The notes under the pieces are model-generated. The model saw only the letters and a list, made by a program, of their open reading frames with translations, was not told the DNA's origin and did not search any database. A program made the position numbers and the translations under genes. A DNA stretch of 43,711 bases from Mycobacterium sp. ST-F2. Its GTDB lineage: Bacteria; Actinomycetota; Actinomycetes; Mycobacteriales; Mycobacteriaceae. Below, in pieces: positions 16,101-23,589 of the stretch (the first letter of the stretch is position 1; each line of letters begins with the position of its first letter). Location: NCBI RefSeq assembly GCF_001905655.1, contig NZ_JMHT01000048.1:1-43711 (forward strand). Direction: 5' to 3'.

Positions 16101-17210
16101 TTAAGCGATTGCGTCGACCGACTTCAGCAGACGCGCCTTGAAGGCGTCGGGCAGCGGGATGTAGCCCGCCTTCGACAGGTTGGCCTGACCCTGGTTGGCC
16201 GCGACCTTCAGGAACGACTTCACCGCAGCGGCGGTGTCGGCGTCGTAGCCCTTGGAGCAGACGATCTCGTAGGTGGCCAGCACCAGCGGGTAGGCGCCGG
16301 CTTCCTTGGTCGAGTACAGCGACTTCAGGTCGAGGGCCAGGTCGTTACCGTCCTTGGCGAACTTGGCGGAGGCGATGGCCTTCTTGGCGTTGTCGTCGGT
16401 CAGTTCGACTGCGCCCGAACCGGTGTCGATCTGCGCGAACGGCAGGCCAGCAGCGGCGGCCGGGCTCTTCTCGACGTAGCCGATGGCGCCCGGGGTGGCC
16501 TGCACGGCCTGCACGACGCCGGCCGACTTCTGCGCGCCTTCACCGGCGCCGCCCTGGAACTCGCTGCCGGCGCCCTTCTTCCAGCTCTCCGGAGCCGCGG
16601 CGGCCAGGTACTTCTGGAAGTTGTCGGTGGTGCCCGACGAGTCCGAACGGTAGACCGGCTTGATGTCGCTGTCCGGCAGGGTGGTGCCGGCGTTCAGCGC
16701 GGCGATGGCCGGGTCGTTCCACTTCTTGATCTCGCCCTGGAAGATCTTGGCCAGCACATCGGCGTTGACGACGAGCTTGCTCACGCCCTCGATGTGGTAC
16801 GCCAGGGCGACGGGGCCGAACACCAGCGGCAGGTTCCAGGCCGGGTTGCCACCGCAGCGCTCGGCTGCCTTCTCGATCTGCTCCTTGGCCAGCGCCGAGT
16901 CAGAACCGGCGAAGTCGACCTGCTTGGCGATGAACTGCTGGCGACCGGCACCCGATCCGGTGCCGTTGTAGGACAGGTTCTTGCCCGAGCACGCCTGGCC
17001 CCAGGCCTTGTTGAACTCGGCGATCGCGTTCTGCTGCGCGGTCGAGCCCTCGGCGGTCAGCGAGTTCTTACCGCCACAGTCGGCGGCGGAACCGGACGTC
17101 GACGACGCGGTGCCGGACTTGTTGTCGTTGCCACACGCGGTCATGCCGACGGCAAGCGATGCGGCCGCTGCGGTGACGACGAATGCTTTACCGATGCTGG
17201 TGAACTTCAC
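16101..17210 (-). CDS. pstS: Phosphate-binding lipoprotein PstS
   Basis: A 369-residue lipoprotein that captures phosphate outside the membrane. The signal peptide (1-25) ends in the lipobox GMTAC with acylated Cys26. Binding-site segments are AEGSTAQQNAI, GTGSGAGRQQF, AGSDSAL and YRSDSSGTTDNF. GTG at 17210 is preferred: TAGGA lies before it and it begins just ahead of the signal peptide; the upstream ATG at 17249 would add 13 non-signal residues. It is the first gene of pstSCAB, with a Pho-type direct repeat about 100 nt upstream. Confidence 0.95.
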   Translation of the reverse strand: MKFTSIGKAFVVTAAAASLAVGMTACGNDNKSGTASSTSGSAADCGGKNSLTAEGSTAQQNAIAEFNKAWGQACSGKNLSYNGTGSGAGRQQFIAKQVDFAGSDSALAKEQIEKAAERCGGNPAWNLPLVFGPVALAYHIEGVSKLVVNADVLAKIFQGEIKKWNDPAIAALNAGTTLPDSDIKPVYRSDSSGTTDNFQKYLAAAAPESWKKGAGSEFQGGAGEGAQKSAGVVQAVQATPGAIGYVEKSPAAAAGLPFAQIDTGSGAVELTDDNAKKAIASAKFAKDGNDLALDLKSLYSTKEAGAYPLVLATYEIVCSKGYDADTAAAVKSFLKVAANQGQANLSKAGYIPLPDAFKARLLKSVDAIA

Positions 17211-17308
17211 GGGTCCTACTTTCGGTGTCGGCCGATGGTCGGCTTTCAAGGGTCGGCTTCCGACTCCCGCGCAACGTATGCGGCCGTCATGGACGAATCA
17301 CTTATGCC

Positions 17309-17327
17309 AAATGAACGCAGGGTGAAC
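17309..17327 (-). promoter_or_regulatory. Pho-type box (RegX3-like direct repeat) upstream of pstS
   Basis: On the minus strand GTTCACC and GTTCATT repeat with an exact 11-bp period, the geometry of PhoB/RegX3 sites. A possible -10 (TACGTT, 17273-17278) lies about 30 bp downstream. RegX3 control of pst operons is established for mycobacteria; assignment to this site is inferred. Confidence 0.6.
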
Positions 17328-17359
17328 TCGATCAGCGATTTTTCAGCCAACTCGCTGTT

Positions 17360-18244
17360 TCAGCTAACGGTCGGGGCTCCGGCGTAGGCGACGTCGGCGC
17401 TGTAGCGCTCGAACCCGAGCCGTCGGTACGTCTTCACCGCGGCGGTGTTGTCTGCTTCGACATACAGCAAAACTGTCCCCTCGGTACCCAGCCGGTCGGC
17501 CAGGTAGTGCAGACCGGCCAGTGTCAGCAACGCACCGAGCCCGCGACCCTGCGCGTCGGGGCCCACACCGACGACGTACACCTCGCCCAGCCCTGTGCTC
17601 GGGTGGATCTTGGTCCAGTGGAAGCCGAGCAGGTGGTCGCCATCGTCGGCGTCATACGCGAGGAACAGCCCAGCAGGGTCGAACCACGACTCGCCCCGGC
17701 GCTCGTCGACCTCGGCCTGCGTCCAGCCACCCTGCTCGGGGTGCCAATGGAAGGCGGCGTTGTTGACGCGCAGCAGTTCGGCGTCGACACCGGGTCCCGG
17801 ATAGGTGGTCAGCCGCACGCCGGGCGCGTCGGGCAGCGGCGGCAGCGCGGACAGCGAGCGGCGCATCTGCCACAGCTCGCGCACCGCGGTCAGGCCGAGT
17901 GCCGCGGCGGTCGCGCGCGCGCCGTCGAGATCGCCATGCGCCCAGATTCGGGTGTCGGGAGTCCCAGCAGCCAGACCGGTGCGGATCAGCTCGCTGCCGA
18001 TGCCGCGCCGCCGCGCCGCGACGGCGACGACCGCCTCGGCCATGTCCGGCGTGAGGTTCAGATAGCCGACCAACTCATCGGCGTCGTGGGCCAGCAGATG
18101 CCGGGTGCGGCCCTGCGACAGCTCGCGCAGCACCTGGTCCCCGACCGGGGCCACCCCGTCGGCAGCGGTCGCCGCCGCGACGAGCGCACGGATGGCCGCC
18201 TGCTCGTCAGCTGTCAGTGCGGTGCGCCAGGTCAGTTCCGTCAC
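17360..18244 (-). CDS. mshD: Mycothiol synthase MshD
   Basis: A 294-residue protein with two GNAT folds. It acetylates the cysteine amine of Cys-GlcN-Ins, the last step of mycothiol synthesis. The active C-terminal GNAT core is visible as GEVYVVGVGPDAQGRGLG followed by LYVEADNTAAVKTYRRLGF; the N-terminal domain has VVAVAARRRGIGSELI. The GTG start overlaps the glnR stop (GTGA), so it is translationally coupled to glnR. Length is within the family range. Confidence 0.95.
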   Translation of the reverse strand: MTELTWRTALTADEQAAIRALVAAATAADGVAPVGDQVLRELSQGRTRHLLAHDADELVGYLNLTPDMAEAVVAVAARRRGIGSELIRTGLAAGTPDTRIWAHGDLDGARATAAALGLTAVRELWQMRRSLSALPPLPDAPGVRLTTYPGPGVDAELLRVNNAAFHWHPEQGGWTQAEVDERRGESWFDPAGLFLAYDADDGDHLLGFHWTKIHPSTGLGEVYVVGVGPDAQGRGLGALLTLAGLHYLADRLGTEGTVLLYVEADNTAAVKTYRRLGFERYSADVAYAGAPTVS

Positions 18245-19017
18245 TGGGCGGGCAGGGTCTGGCGGGTCTCGTTGTCGACGTCACCGGAGTCGGCATCATC
18301 GTCCTCGTCGACGTCATCGAGCGACTCGGTAGCACCGTTGGCGCGGCCACGCGCGGGCCGGACGGCCTTGTAACCGACGTTGCGGACGGTGCCGATCAGC
18401 GACTCGTAGTCGGGGCCGAGCTTGGCGCGCAGGCGCCGGACGTGCACGTCGACGGTGCGGGTGCCACCGAAGAAGTCGTAGCCCCACACCTCCTGCAGCA
18501 GCTGGGCGCGGGTGAACACCCGGCCGGCGTGCTGCGCCAGGTACTTCAGCAGCTCGAATTCCTTGTAGGTCAGGTCCAATGGTTTCCCACGCAGCCGGGC
18601 TGTGTAGGTGCCCTCATCGATGACCAGCTCACCGAGCGTGATCTTGCCGGCGCTCTGCTGGTCGGCCACGCCGTTGCGGCGTCCCACGAGCAGCCGCAGC
18701 CGGGCGTCGATCTCCGCCGGCCCCGTGCCGGGCAGCAGGATTTCGTCGATGCCCCATTCGATGTTGACGGCCACGAGGCCGCCTTCGTTGACCACCGCCA
18801 CGACGGGGACGGACGCGCCGGTGCTGCCCAGCAGGCGACAGAGTCCGCGGGCTGCCGCGAGATCGGTGCGCGCGTCGACGATCGCCACATCGGCGTTGCC
18901 GGCTTCCAGCAACGACGACACCTCGGTGGGTGCCGGCCGCACGCTGTGCGGCAGTAGCGCCAGCGCCGGGAGCACGGACTCCGGGTGCGGGTCGACGGTC
19001 AGTAGCAGAAGATCCAA
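18241..19017 (-). CDS. glnR: OmpR-type nitrogen regulator GlnR
   Basis: A 258-residue response-regulator-like protein, orthologue type of Rv0818, controlling nitrogen assimilation genes in mycobacteria. The N-terminal receiver-like domain has one likely pocket Asp (VAIVDAR). The C-terminal winged helix is LTYKEFELLKYLAQHAGRVF with RTVDVHVRRLRAKLG. No partner kinase is encoded here. TTG at 19017 is preferred because GGAGG lies 5 nt before it and the conserved DLLLLTVDPHPES begins there; ATG at 19092 would add 25 Arg/Gly-rich residues. The acidic C-terminal tail is a mycobacterial feature. Confidence 0.88.
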   Translation of the reverse strand: MDLLLLTVDPHPESVLPALALLPHSVRPAPTEVSSLLEAGNADVAIVDARTDLAAARGLCRLLGSTGASVPVVAVVNEGGLVAVNIEWGIDEILLPGTGPAEIDARLRLLVGRRNGVADQQSAGKITLGELVIDEGTYTARLRGKPLDLTYKEFELLKYLAQHAGRVFTRAQLLQEVWGYDFFGGTRTVDVHVRRLRAKLGPDYESLIGTVRNVGYKAVRPARGRANGATESLDDVDEDDDADSGDVDNETRQTLPAQ

Positions 19018-19226
19018 CGGGTCCTCCAGTGCGTCCGGGGCCGCACCGAACCCTCCCCGGCGACGACGCTGTCGCGGTTCAATCCGATTCAACCCCGGAG
19101 AATCATGGCTGACACGTGACCGTTACCGGCCAACGATCACCTAACGATAGCTTGCCACCTGCGATTTAGCGGCTTTGAACGGCCGGTCGCGACGCTGGGC
19201 GGCTGGGCGTACGCCAGAATGTCCGG

Positions 19227-20024
19227 ATGCGTAAGGTGCTGACCCGGCTGCTGATCCCAGTGGCCGCACTGATCCTCGTGGTCGTCGGCACCGATTTCGG
19301 CTTCGCGATCTTCGCCGAATACCGGATGGCCCGCAGCGTCCGGACCGCCGCGCACCTGCACTTCGATCCGTGGGTGTCGATCCTCGGTTTCCCGTTCGGA
19401 ACCCAGGCCGCGCGTGGCCGCTACCAGCAGGTTGAGGTCAAGGCCGCCGGCGTCGCGCACCCCGTCGTAGGTAAGGCGTCCATCGAGGCCACGTTCTACG
19501 ACATGGTGGCGACGCCCAAGTCCTGGCTGATCGGTCCGGATGCCAAGTTGTCGTCGCGCAGCCTGGAGAGCCGCATCATCATCGATTCCACTCATGTCGG
19601 CCGCTTCATGGACATCAAGGACCTACTGGTGGAGGCCCCGCAGAACGAAGCCGAGGACGGCATCGGCGGCACCACCGAATCCGGCATCTCCGACAACCAC
19701 GGCCTGGTGTTCACCGGTACCCCGAAGGCCGCGGGTCTCGACAAGCGCGTCAGCGTGTCGGTGGATCTGTCGATCACCGGCGCCGACCACACGAACCTCG
19801 TGTTGACCGCCACCGACGTGCTGACCGGTCCGGGTACGGCCGAACAAAAGGTGCCCGACGACAAGAAAGCCGCGGTGCTGCGGGCCTTCTCCACCACAAT
19901 GCCGGGGATGAAACTGCCGTTCGGCCTGGCCCCGACCAGCGAGGGCGCCCGGGGCTCGGACGTCATCATCGAAGGCATCGCCTCGGGAGTAACCGTGCCC
20001 CTGGATGGGTTCAGACAGTCATGA
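19227..20024 (+). CDS. lmeA: LmeA, lipomannan elongation factor (DUF2993)
   Basis: A 265-residue envelope protein. An N-terminal hydrophobic helix (about 7-28) targets it across the membrane, and the rest is a DUF2993 domain (RSVRTAAHLHFDPWVSILGFPFGTQ ... VEVKAAGV) thought to bind phospholipid and support mannan chain elongation of lipomannan in mycobacteria. It is divergent from glnR over about 210 bp. A weak -10-like CAGAAT lies 6 nt before the ATG. The stop overlaps the next start (ATGA), so the thioredoxin gene is coupled. Confidence 0.85.
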   Translation: MRKVLTRLLIPVAALILVVVGTDFGFAIFAEYRMARSVRTAAHLHFDPWVSILGFPFGTQAARGRYQQVEVKAAGVAHPVVGKASIEATFYDMVATPKSWLIGPDAKLSSRSLESRIIIDSTHVGRFMDIKDLLVEAPQNEAEDGIGGTTESGISDNHGLVFTGTPKAAGLDKRVSVSVDLSITGADHTNLVLTATDVLTGPGTAEQKVPDDKKAAVLRAFSTTMPGMKLPFGLAPTSEGARGSDVIIEGIASGVTVPLDGFRQS

Positions 20025-20446
20025 ACTCCACTGTTCTGGTGCTGACCGTGCTGGTCGCCGCCCTCGGGATCGCCTACATCATCGGGCGCCTGCTGACCCT
20101 GCGCGCCGGCCTGATGAAGGAAGTCCCGGCCGCCGAACCCTCGGCCGAAAACGACAATGCCGACCTGGGCCTGTCCACCACCGGCCCCACCGTCGTGCAT
20201 TTCAGCGCAACGTGGTGCGGACCCTGCGCGGCCGTCCGCCGCGTCGTCGACCAGGTATGTGACGACCTCGGCGTCGCGCATGTCGAGATCGACCTGGATG
20301 CCAATCCCGTTGCGGCCCGACGACTGTCGGTCCTCTCCCTGCCGACGACGTTCATCTTCGACGCCTCGGGGCAGCAGCGATACCGGACCGCGGGCGTCCC
20401 GAAATCGGCTGATCTGCGCGATGCCCTGCTGCCTCTGTTGGCTTGA
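20021..20446 (+). CDS. Membrane-anchored thioredoxin-like protein (ThiX-like)
   Basis: A 141-residue protein with one N-terminal membrane helix (3-22) and a thioredoxin fold. The redox site is WCGPC (65-69) and the cis-proline is Pro108 in SLPTT. The predicted active site would face the cytoplasm or periplasm depending on helix orientation, which the sequence does not settle. It overlaps lmeA by 4 nt and is followed by the promoter of the poly-Cys leader operon. It corresponds to Rv0816c. Confidence 0.85.
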   Translation: MNSTVLVLTVLVAALGIAYIIGRLLTLRAGLMKEVPAAEPSAENDNADLGLSTTGPTVVHFSATWCGPCAAVRRVVDQVCDDLGVAHVEIDLDANPVAARRLSVLSLPTTFIFDASGQQRYRTAGVPKSADLRDALLPLLA

Positions 20447-20462
20447 GCACCACGTTGTTGGG

Positions 20463-20468
20463 TAAGCT
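20463..20468 (+). promoter_or_regulatory. -10 box of the poly-Cys leader and sulfur operon
   Basis: TAAGCT, with 7 nt before the GTG at 20476, so the transcript should begin at the leader ORF's first base. No convincing -35 at 17-18 bp. Confidence 0.7.
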
Positions 20469-20475
20469 GTCTGCC

Positions 20476-20568
20476 GTGTTGGCCCCCCGCGAGCTCCTGC
20501 TCACCAAGCGTCGCGCAGTAGATCTGTGCCGCGTTGCGGGTTGTTGCTGTTGTTGTTGTAGCTGCTGA
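20476..20568 (+). CDS. Leaderless poly-cysteine upstream ORF (regulatory peptide)
   Basis: A 30-residue ORF from GTG to TGA. It carries Cys18, a run of six Cys (23-28), Ser29 and Cys30, with TGT used for five of the six run codons although this genome favours C-ending codons. Poly-Cys leaderless ORFs acting as cysteine-responsive attenuators of sulfur operons are described in M. smegmatis. Here it precedes DUF4395, a rhodanese and sseC. When cysteinyl-tRNA is scarce, ribosomes should stall in the Cys run; the run's RNA is complementary to the next gene's ribosome binding site (separate entry). The peptide itself is probably not the functional product. Confidence 0.85.
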   Translation: MLAPRELLLTKRRAVDLCRVAGCCCCCCSC

Positions 20569-20641
20569 GTAGCCGCGCCGTCATTTTCGTGTTGCGCTCC
20601 GAGCAGCCTTCCTGTGGCCCGTCCACGTTTTCCAACAACAG
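20547..20641 (+). promoter_or_regulatory. Cys codon / ribosome-binding-site complementarity (attenuator candidate)
   Basis: CTGTTGTTG (20547-20555), within the Cys run, is fully complementary (9 bp) to CAACAACAG (20633-20641). That sequence includes the first two bases of the AGGAG site of the DUF4395 gene. Pairing would hide the site; a ribosome stalled on the Cys codons would prevent it. This is inferred from sequence. Confidence 0.5.
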
Positions 20642-20651
20642 GAGCTTTCCC

Positions 20652-21122
20652 ATGTCAGACAATTCCATCGAAAACCCGCAGGTCGACGTGCGCGGACCCC
20701 GCTTTGCAGCGTGGGTCACCACCGGCGTACTGATCGCTGCGCTGCTGGTGTCGGCGGCCAGCCCCATCGCCGCCGCCGTGATTCTCGGTCTGCAGGCCGT
20801 GGTGTTCGCGATCGGCGCGGTCGGCGGCCCGCGCAAGCACCCGTACGGCCGTATCTTCGCCACGTTCATCGCGCCGCGGCTGGCGCCGGTGTCCGAGAAG
20901 GAACCGGTCGCCCCGCTGAAGTTCGCGCAGCTGGTCGGGTTGCTGTTCGCCGTCGTCGGGACCCTCGGCTTCGCGACGGGCATCACCGCGCTGGGCCTCG
21001 GCGCCACCGCGTTCGCGCTGATCGCCGCCTTCCTCAACGCCGCCTTCGGCATCTGCCTGGGCTGCCAGATCTATCCCCTGGTGGCGCGGTTCCGCCGCCC
21101 GGGTGTCCCCGCCACCACCTGA
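20652..21122 (+). CDS. DUF4395 membrane protein
   Basis: A 156-residue integral membrane protein with about four hydrophobic segments (18-38, 42-58, 94-110, 112-134) and a conserved CLGC motif (135-138) at the end of the last helix, suggesting thiol or sulfur chemistry at the membrane. ATG at 20652 follows AGGAG by 7 nt. It is first in the operon with the rhodanese and sseC genes, under the poly-Cys leader. A role in moving or handling a sulfur species is suggested by context only. Confidence 0.8.
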   Translation: MSDNSIENPQVDVRGPRFAAWVTTGVLIAALLVSAASPIAAAVILGLQAVVFAIGAVGGPRKHPYGRIFATFIAPRLAPVSEKEPVAPLKFAQLVGLLFAVVGTLGFATGITALGLGATAFALIAAFLNAAFGICLGCQIYPLVARFRRPGVPATT

Positions 21123-21160
21123 CCCGCTAGCGCTCAAAAGCAATCGAAAGGAATTCGTAC

Positions 21161-21997
21161 ATGGCACGTTCCGACGTCCTGGTCTCGACCGAATGGGCCG
21201 AGAACAACCTCGACACCGCCGGCGTGGTGTTCGTCGAGGTCGACGAGAACACCAGCGCCTACGACGACGAGGGGCACATCCCCGGCGCCGTCAAGCTGGA
21301 CTGGCGCGATGATCTGCAGGACTCGGTCAAGCGTGACTTCGTGGACCAGCAGCAGTTCTCGAAGCTGTTGTCCGACAAGGGCATCAGCAACGACGACACC
21401 GTCGTCCTCTACGGCGGCAACAACAACTGGTTCGCGGCCTACGCCTACTGGTACTTCAAGCTGTACGGCCACAATGACGTCAAGCTGCTCGACGGCGGCC
21501 GCAAGCGCTGGGAGCTCGACGACCGCCCCCTGGTCAAGGACGCGACCGTCCGCCCCGCGACGTCGTACGAGGCCAAGCCGATCGACAACAGCATCCGCGC
21601 GTTCCGCGACGAGGTGATCGCCGCGATCAACACCAAGAACCTGGTCGACGTGCGTTCGCCCGACGAGTTCTCCGGCAAGATTCTGGCTCCGGCGCACCTG
21701 CCGCAGGAGCAGAGCCAGCGTCCCGGCCACGTGCCGAGCGCCATCAACGTGCCGTGGAGCCGGGCCGCCAACGACGACGGCACCTTCAAGACCGACGAGG
21801 AGCTGGCCAAGATCTACGCCGACGCCGGCCTCGACGGCGAGAAGGAGACCATCGCGTACTGCCGCATCGGTGAGCGTTCGTCGCACACCTGGTTCGTGCT
21901 GCAGGAATTGCTGGGCCACCGGAATGTAAAGAACTACGACGGCAGTTGGACCGAATACGGCTCCCTGGTGGGCGCCCCGATCGAGTTGGGAAATTGA
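21161..21997 (+). CDS. cysA2: Thiosulfate sulfurtransferase (rhodanese, CysA2/SseA type)
   Basis: A 278-residue tandem rhodanese. The N-terminal domain (about 1-130) is inactive-type; the C-terminal domain carries the persulfide loop CRIGERS with Cys234. Further family marks are DEGHIPGAVKLDWRDDLQD and GHVPSAINVPWSRA. It moves sulfane sulfur from thiosulfate to an acceptor. It lies 38 nt after DUF4395 with a GAAAGGAA site before the ATG, and sseC follows after 1 nt, forming one operon. Confidence 0.92.
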   Translation: MARSDVLVSTEWAENNLDTAGVVFVEVDENTSAYDDEGHIPGAVKLDWRDDLQDSVKRDFVDQQQFSKLLSDKGISNDDTVVLYGGNNNWFAAYAYWYFKLYGHNDVKLLDGGRKRWELDDRPLVKDATVRPATSYEAKPIDNSIRAFRDEVIAAINTKNLVDVRSPDEFSGKILAPAHLPQEQSQRPGHVPSAINVPWSRAANDDGTFKTDEELAKIYADAGLDGEKETIAYCRIGERSSHTWFVLQELLGHRNVKNYDGSWTEYGSLVGAPIELGN

Positions 21998-21998
21998 T

Positions 21999-22301
21999 AT
22001 GTGCTCAGCACCCAAGCAAGGCCTGACGCTGCCCGCCAGCGTTGACCTGGAGAAGGAAACCGTCATCACCGGCCGCGTGGTCGACGGCTCGGGCCAGCCG
22101 GTCGGTGGCGCGTTCGTGCGGTTGCTGGACAGCACCGACGAGTTCACCGCCGAGGTCGTCGCGTCGGCCACCGGTGACTTCCGGTTCTTCGCTGCCCCCG
22201 GCACCTGGACCCTGCGTGCGCTGTCCAAGGTCGGCAATGGCGACGCCGTGGTGGCGCCGACCGGTGCCGGCATCCACGAGGTCGACGTCAAGGTCGCTTA
22301 G
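21999..22301 (+). CDS. sseC: SseC, DUF1416 protein
   Basis: A 100-residue protein of the mycobacterial SseC/DUF1416 family, always found beside CysA2-type rhodanese genes. It begins MCSAPKQGL, keeping the conserved Cys at position 2, and the remainder is a small Ig-like beta domain (GQPVGGAFVRLLDSTDEF). Its start is 1 nt after the rhodanese stop, so it is coupled. A partner or sulfur-acceptor role is inferred from the strict gene pairing. Confidence 0.88.
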   Translation: MCSAPKQGLTLPASVDLEKETVITGRVVDGSGQPVGGAFVRLLDSTDEFTAEVVASATGDFRFFAAPGTWTLRALSKVGNGDAVVAPTGAGIHEVDVKVA

Positions 22302-22312
22302 TCCTTTTGCCG

Positions 22313-22369
22313 CGAGCGGCCGTATCGGTACCCGGACTTCATGCCCTGGTGTGCCGATGCGGCCGCTCG
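22313..22369. repeat. Long palindrome after sseC (family 3)
   Basis: An 18-bp stem (22313-22330 with 22352-22369) with two G:T pairs and a 21-nt loop, 11 nt after the sseC stop. Its outer end CGAGCGGCCGT resembles the tips of family 1 and of the 43.5-kb repeats. It probably terminates the sulfur operon. Confidence 0.85.
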
Positions 22370-22415
22370 TCGCATTTCCCGGCCGGTGCGGCGCACGTCA
22401 CACCGGCATCCCGAG

Positions 22416-22421
22416 TAACCT
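22416..22421 (+). promoter_or_regulatory. -10 box of the microprotein/nitrobindin operon
   Basis: TAACCT, 8 nt before the GTG at 22430, consistent with a leaderless transcript. Confidence 0.55.
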
Positions 22422-22429
22422 GTCTCTCC

Positions 22430-22528
22430 GTGGTTCTTTTCTTCGAGATCTTGCTGGTTGTGGCCTCGCTGGCCATCACCTGGTTCGCGCTCTACGCGCT
22501 GTACCGACTGATCACCGACGAGTTGTGA
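22430..22528 (+). CDS. 32-residue membrane microprotein
   Basis: Reads VVLFFEILLVVASLAITW then FALYALYRLITDEL: one long hydrophobic helix (about 1-26), a single Glu at position 6 and a charged end. GTG is chosen because a -10 box lies 8 nt upstream and the extra upstream residues of the longer open frame are not membrane-like. Its TGA overlaps the nitrobindin GTG (GTGA), so the two are translationally coupled. No function is known to me; the tight coupling suggests a partner or a translation-coupling role. Confidence 0.7.
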   Translation: MVLFFEILLVVASLAITWFALYALYRLITDEL

Positions 22529-23238
22529 CGCCCGACCAGGACCCCGCGCACGCGAGGAGCGATTCAGCCCCTGACGGCTTGGGCGAGCTCGGCGCACTGG
22601 CCGGTTCCGGCGACCGCGCCATCGCCGCGGCAGCCGATCGCGCCAAGGCCACGGCCGCGCGCAATGTGCCCGGGTTCGACGACCTGCCGCTGCCCGCGGA
22701 CACCGCCAACCTGCGCGAAGGTGCCGACTTCAACGACGCCCTCCTGGCGCTGCTGCCGCTCGTCGGCGTCTGGCGCGGTGAGGGCGAGGGCCGCGATGCC
22801 GCCGGTGACTACCGGTTCGGCCAACAGATCATCGTGTCGCACAACGGCGGCGACTACCTCAACTGGGATGCCCGGTCGTGGCGGCTCGACGAGAACGGCG
22901 AATATGCCGGCGCGGCCCTGCGCGAGACCGGCTACTGGCGGTTCGTGAACGACCCCAACGATCCCCACGGGCAGGACGAGTCCCAGGCCATCGAGCTGCT
23001 GCTGGCGCATTCGGCCGGCTACGTCGAGCTGTTCTACGGCTCTCCGCTCAACCAGGCCTCCTGGGAACTGGCGACCGATGCCCTGGCGCGCAGCAAGTCC
23101 GGCATGCTTGTCGGCGGTGCGAAGCGGCTCTACGGGATCATCGAGAACGGCGACCTGGCGTACGTCGAGGAGCGCGTCGACGCCGACGGCGGCCTGACGC
23201 CGCACCTCTCGGCGCGTCTCTCTCGCTTCGTCGGCTGA
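22525..23238 (+). CDS. Nitrobindin (heme-binding beta-barrel, FABP-like)
   Basis: A 237-residue protein of the nitrobindin/THAP4 family (Rv0813c type). These ten-stranded barrels bind ferric heme and react with nitric oxide or peroxynitrite. The GxWxGxG signature GVWRGEGEG is at about 79-87, and the conserved C-terminal His, the likely heme ligand, is in TPHLSARL. The first 60 residues are an Ala/Asp-rich extension. GTG at 22525 overlaps the microprotein stop and is preferred to any upstream start in the long open frame, whose earlier part is a shadow of sseC. Confidence 0.85.
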   Translation: MTPDQDPAHARSDSAPDGLGELGALAGSGDRAIAAAADRAKATAARNVPGFDDLPLPADTANLREGADFNDALLALLPLVGVWRGEGEGRDAAGDYRFGQQIIVSHNGGDYLNWDARSWRLDENGEYAGAALRETGYWRFVNDPNDPHGQDESQAIELLLAHSAGYVELFYGSPLNQASWELATDALARSKSGMLVGGAKRLYGIIENGDLAYVEERVDADGGLTPHLSARLSRFVG

Positions 23239-23268
23239 CGTTTCTGCGGCGTCGATTCCTGCGGGTTC

Positions 23269-23333
23269 GCGCCGAGATGGACCAATTGGCTGCAATACCC
23301 CTCGGATCACGACCACTTCGTCGATCTCGGCGC
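23269..23333. repeat. 10-bp inverted repeat after nitrobindin
   Basis: GCGCCGAGAT (23269-23278) pairs with ATCTCGGCGC (23324-23333) across a 45-nt loop. A terminator role for nitrobindin is possible but the loop is long. Confidence 0.5.
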
Positions 23334-23360
23334 AATTGACACCGGCTGACCTACCCCGGA

Positions 23361-23538
23361 CATGAGGCGACCCCCGAGCCAAGGTTCCTGGTTGGACAAG
23401 ACCGGGAGGCTCGGGGGCCGGGTGGCTGCGGGAATTCGCGAGTGCGCTCGGCGAATCACCCGGCGCTACTAGCGGGCAGCCACCTCACATGTCCTCAAAG
23501 AATCAATCAATTTGTCGGACCACCTCCTTCCCTGTGTA
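23361..23538 (-). ncRNA. Candidate structured RNA between convergent genes
   Basis: The 351-nt gap 23239-23589 holds no protein gene but a dense set of helices. Reading the minus strand from the predicted start near 23538: a perfect Shine-Dalgarno AAGGAGG (23523-23529), a possible 13-codon ORF (TTG 23510 to TAG 23469, followed directly by a second TAG), then a 9-bp helix (23421-23429 with 23476-23484) enclosing two small hairpins (23434-23442 with 23447-23456; 23464-23467 with 23471-23474). Last comes a 10-bp GC-rich helix (23371-23380 with 23408-23417) capped by CCTGGT/ACCGGG. CATG-type ends (23361, 23488) can close the whole. It could also act from the plus strand. Not a known RNA class to me. 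Confidence 0.5.
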
Positions 23539-23544
23539 CGTGCG

Positions 23545-23573
23545 ACCGTACTCCCAGGCCGGAAACCCGACAA
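23545..23573 (-). promoter_or_regulatory. Candidate promoter of the structured RNA
   Basis: On the minus strand TTGTCG (23573-23568), a 17-nt spacer, then TACGGT (23550-23545), just beyond the stop of the aminotransferase gene. Confidence 0.5.
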
Positions 23574-23589
23574 CCGATTTTTCTCGGGG

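Noticed and set aside
22042..22524. Long upstream extension of nitrobindin in the same open frame
   Set aside because: It overlaps sseC, the palindrome and the microprotein and has no family sequence; the GTGA start is better supported.
23336..23364. Plus-strand promoter (TTGACA at 23336) for the structured RNA
   Set aside because: No TANNNT box lies 16-19 bp downstream; the minus-strand promoter is better.
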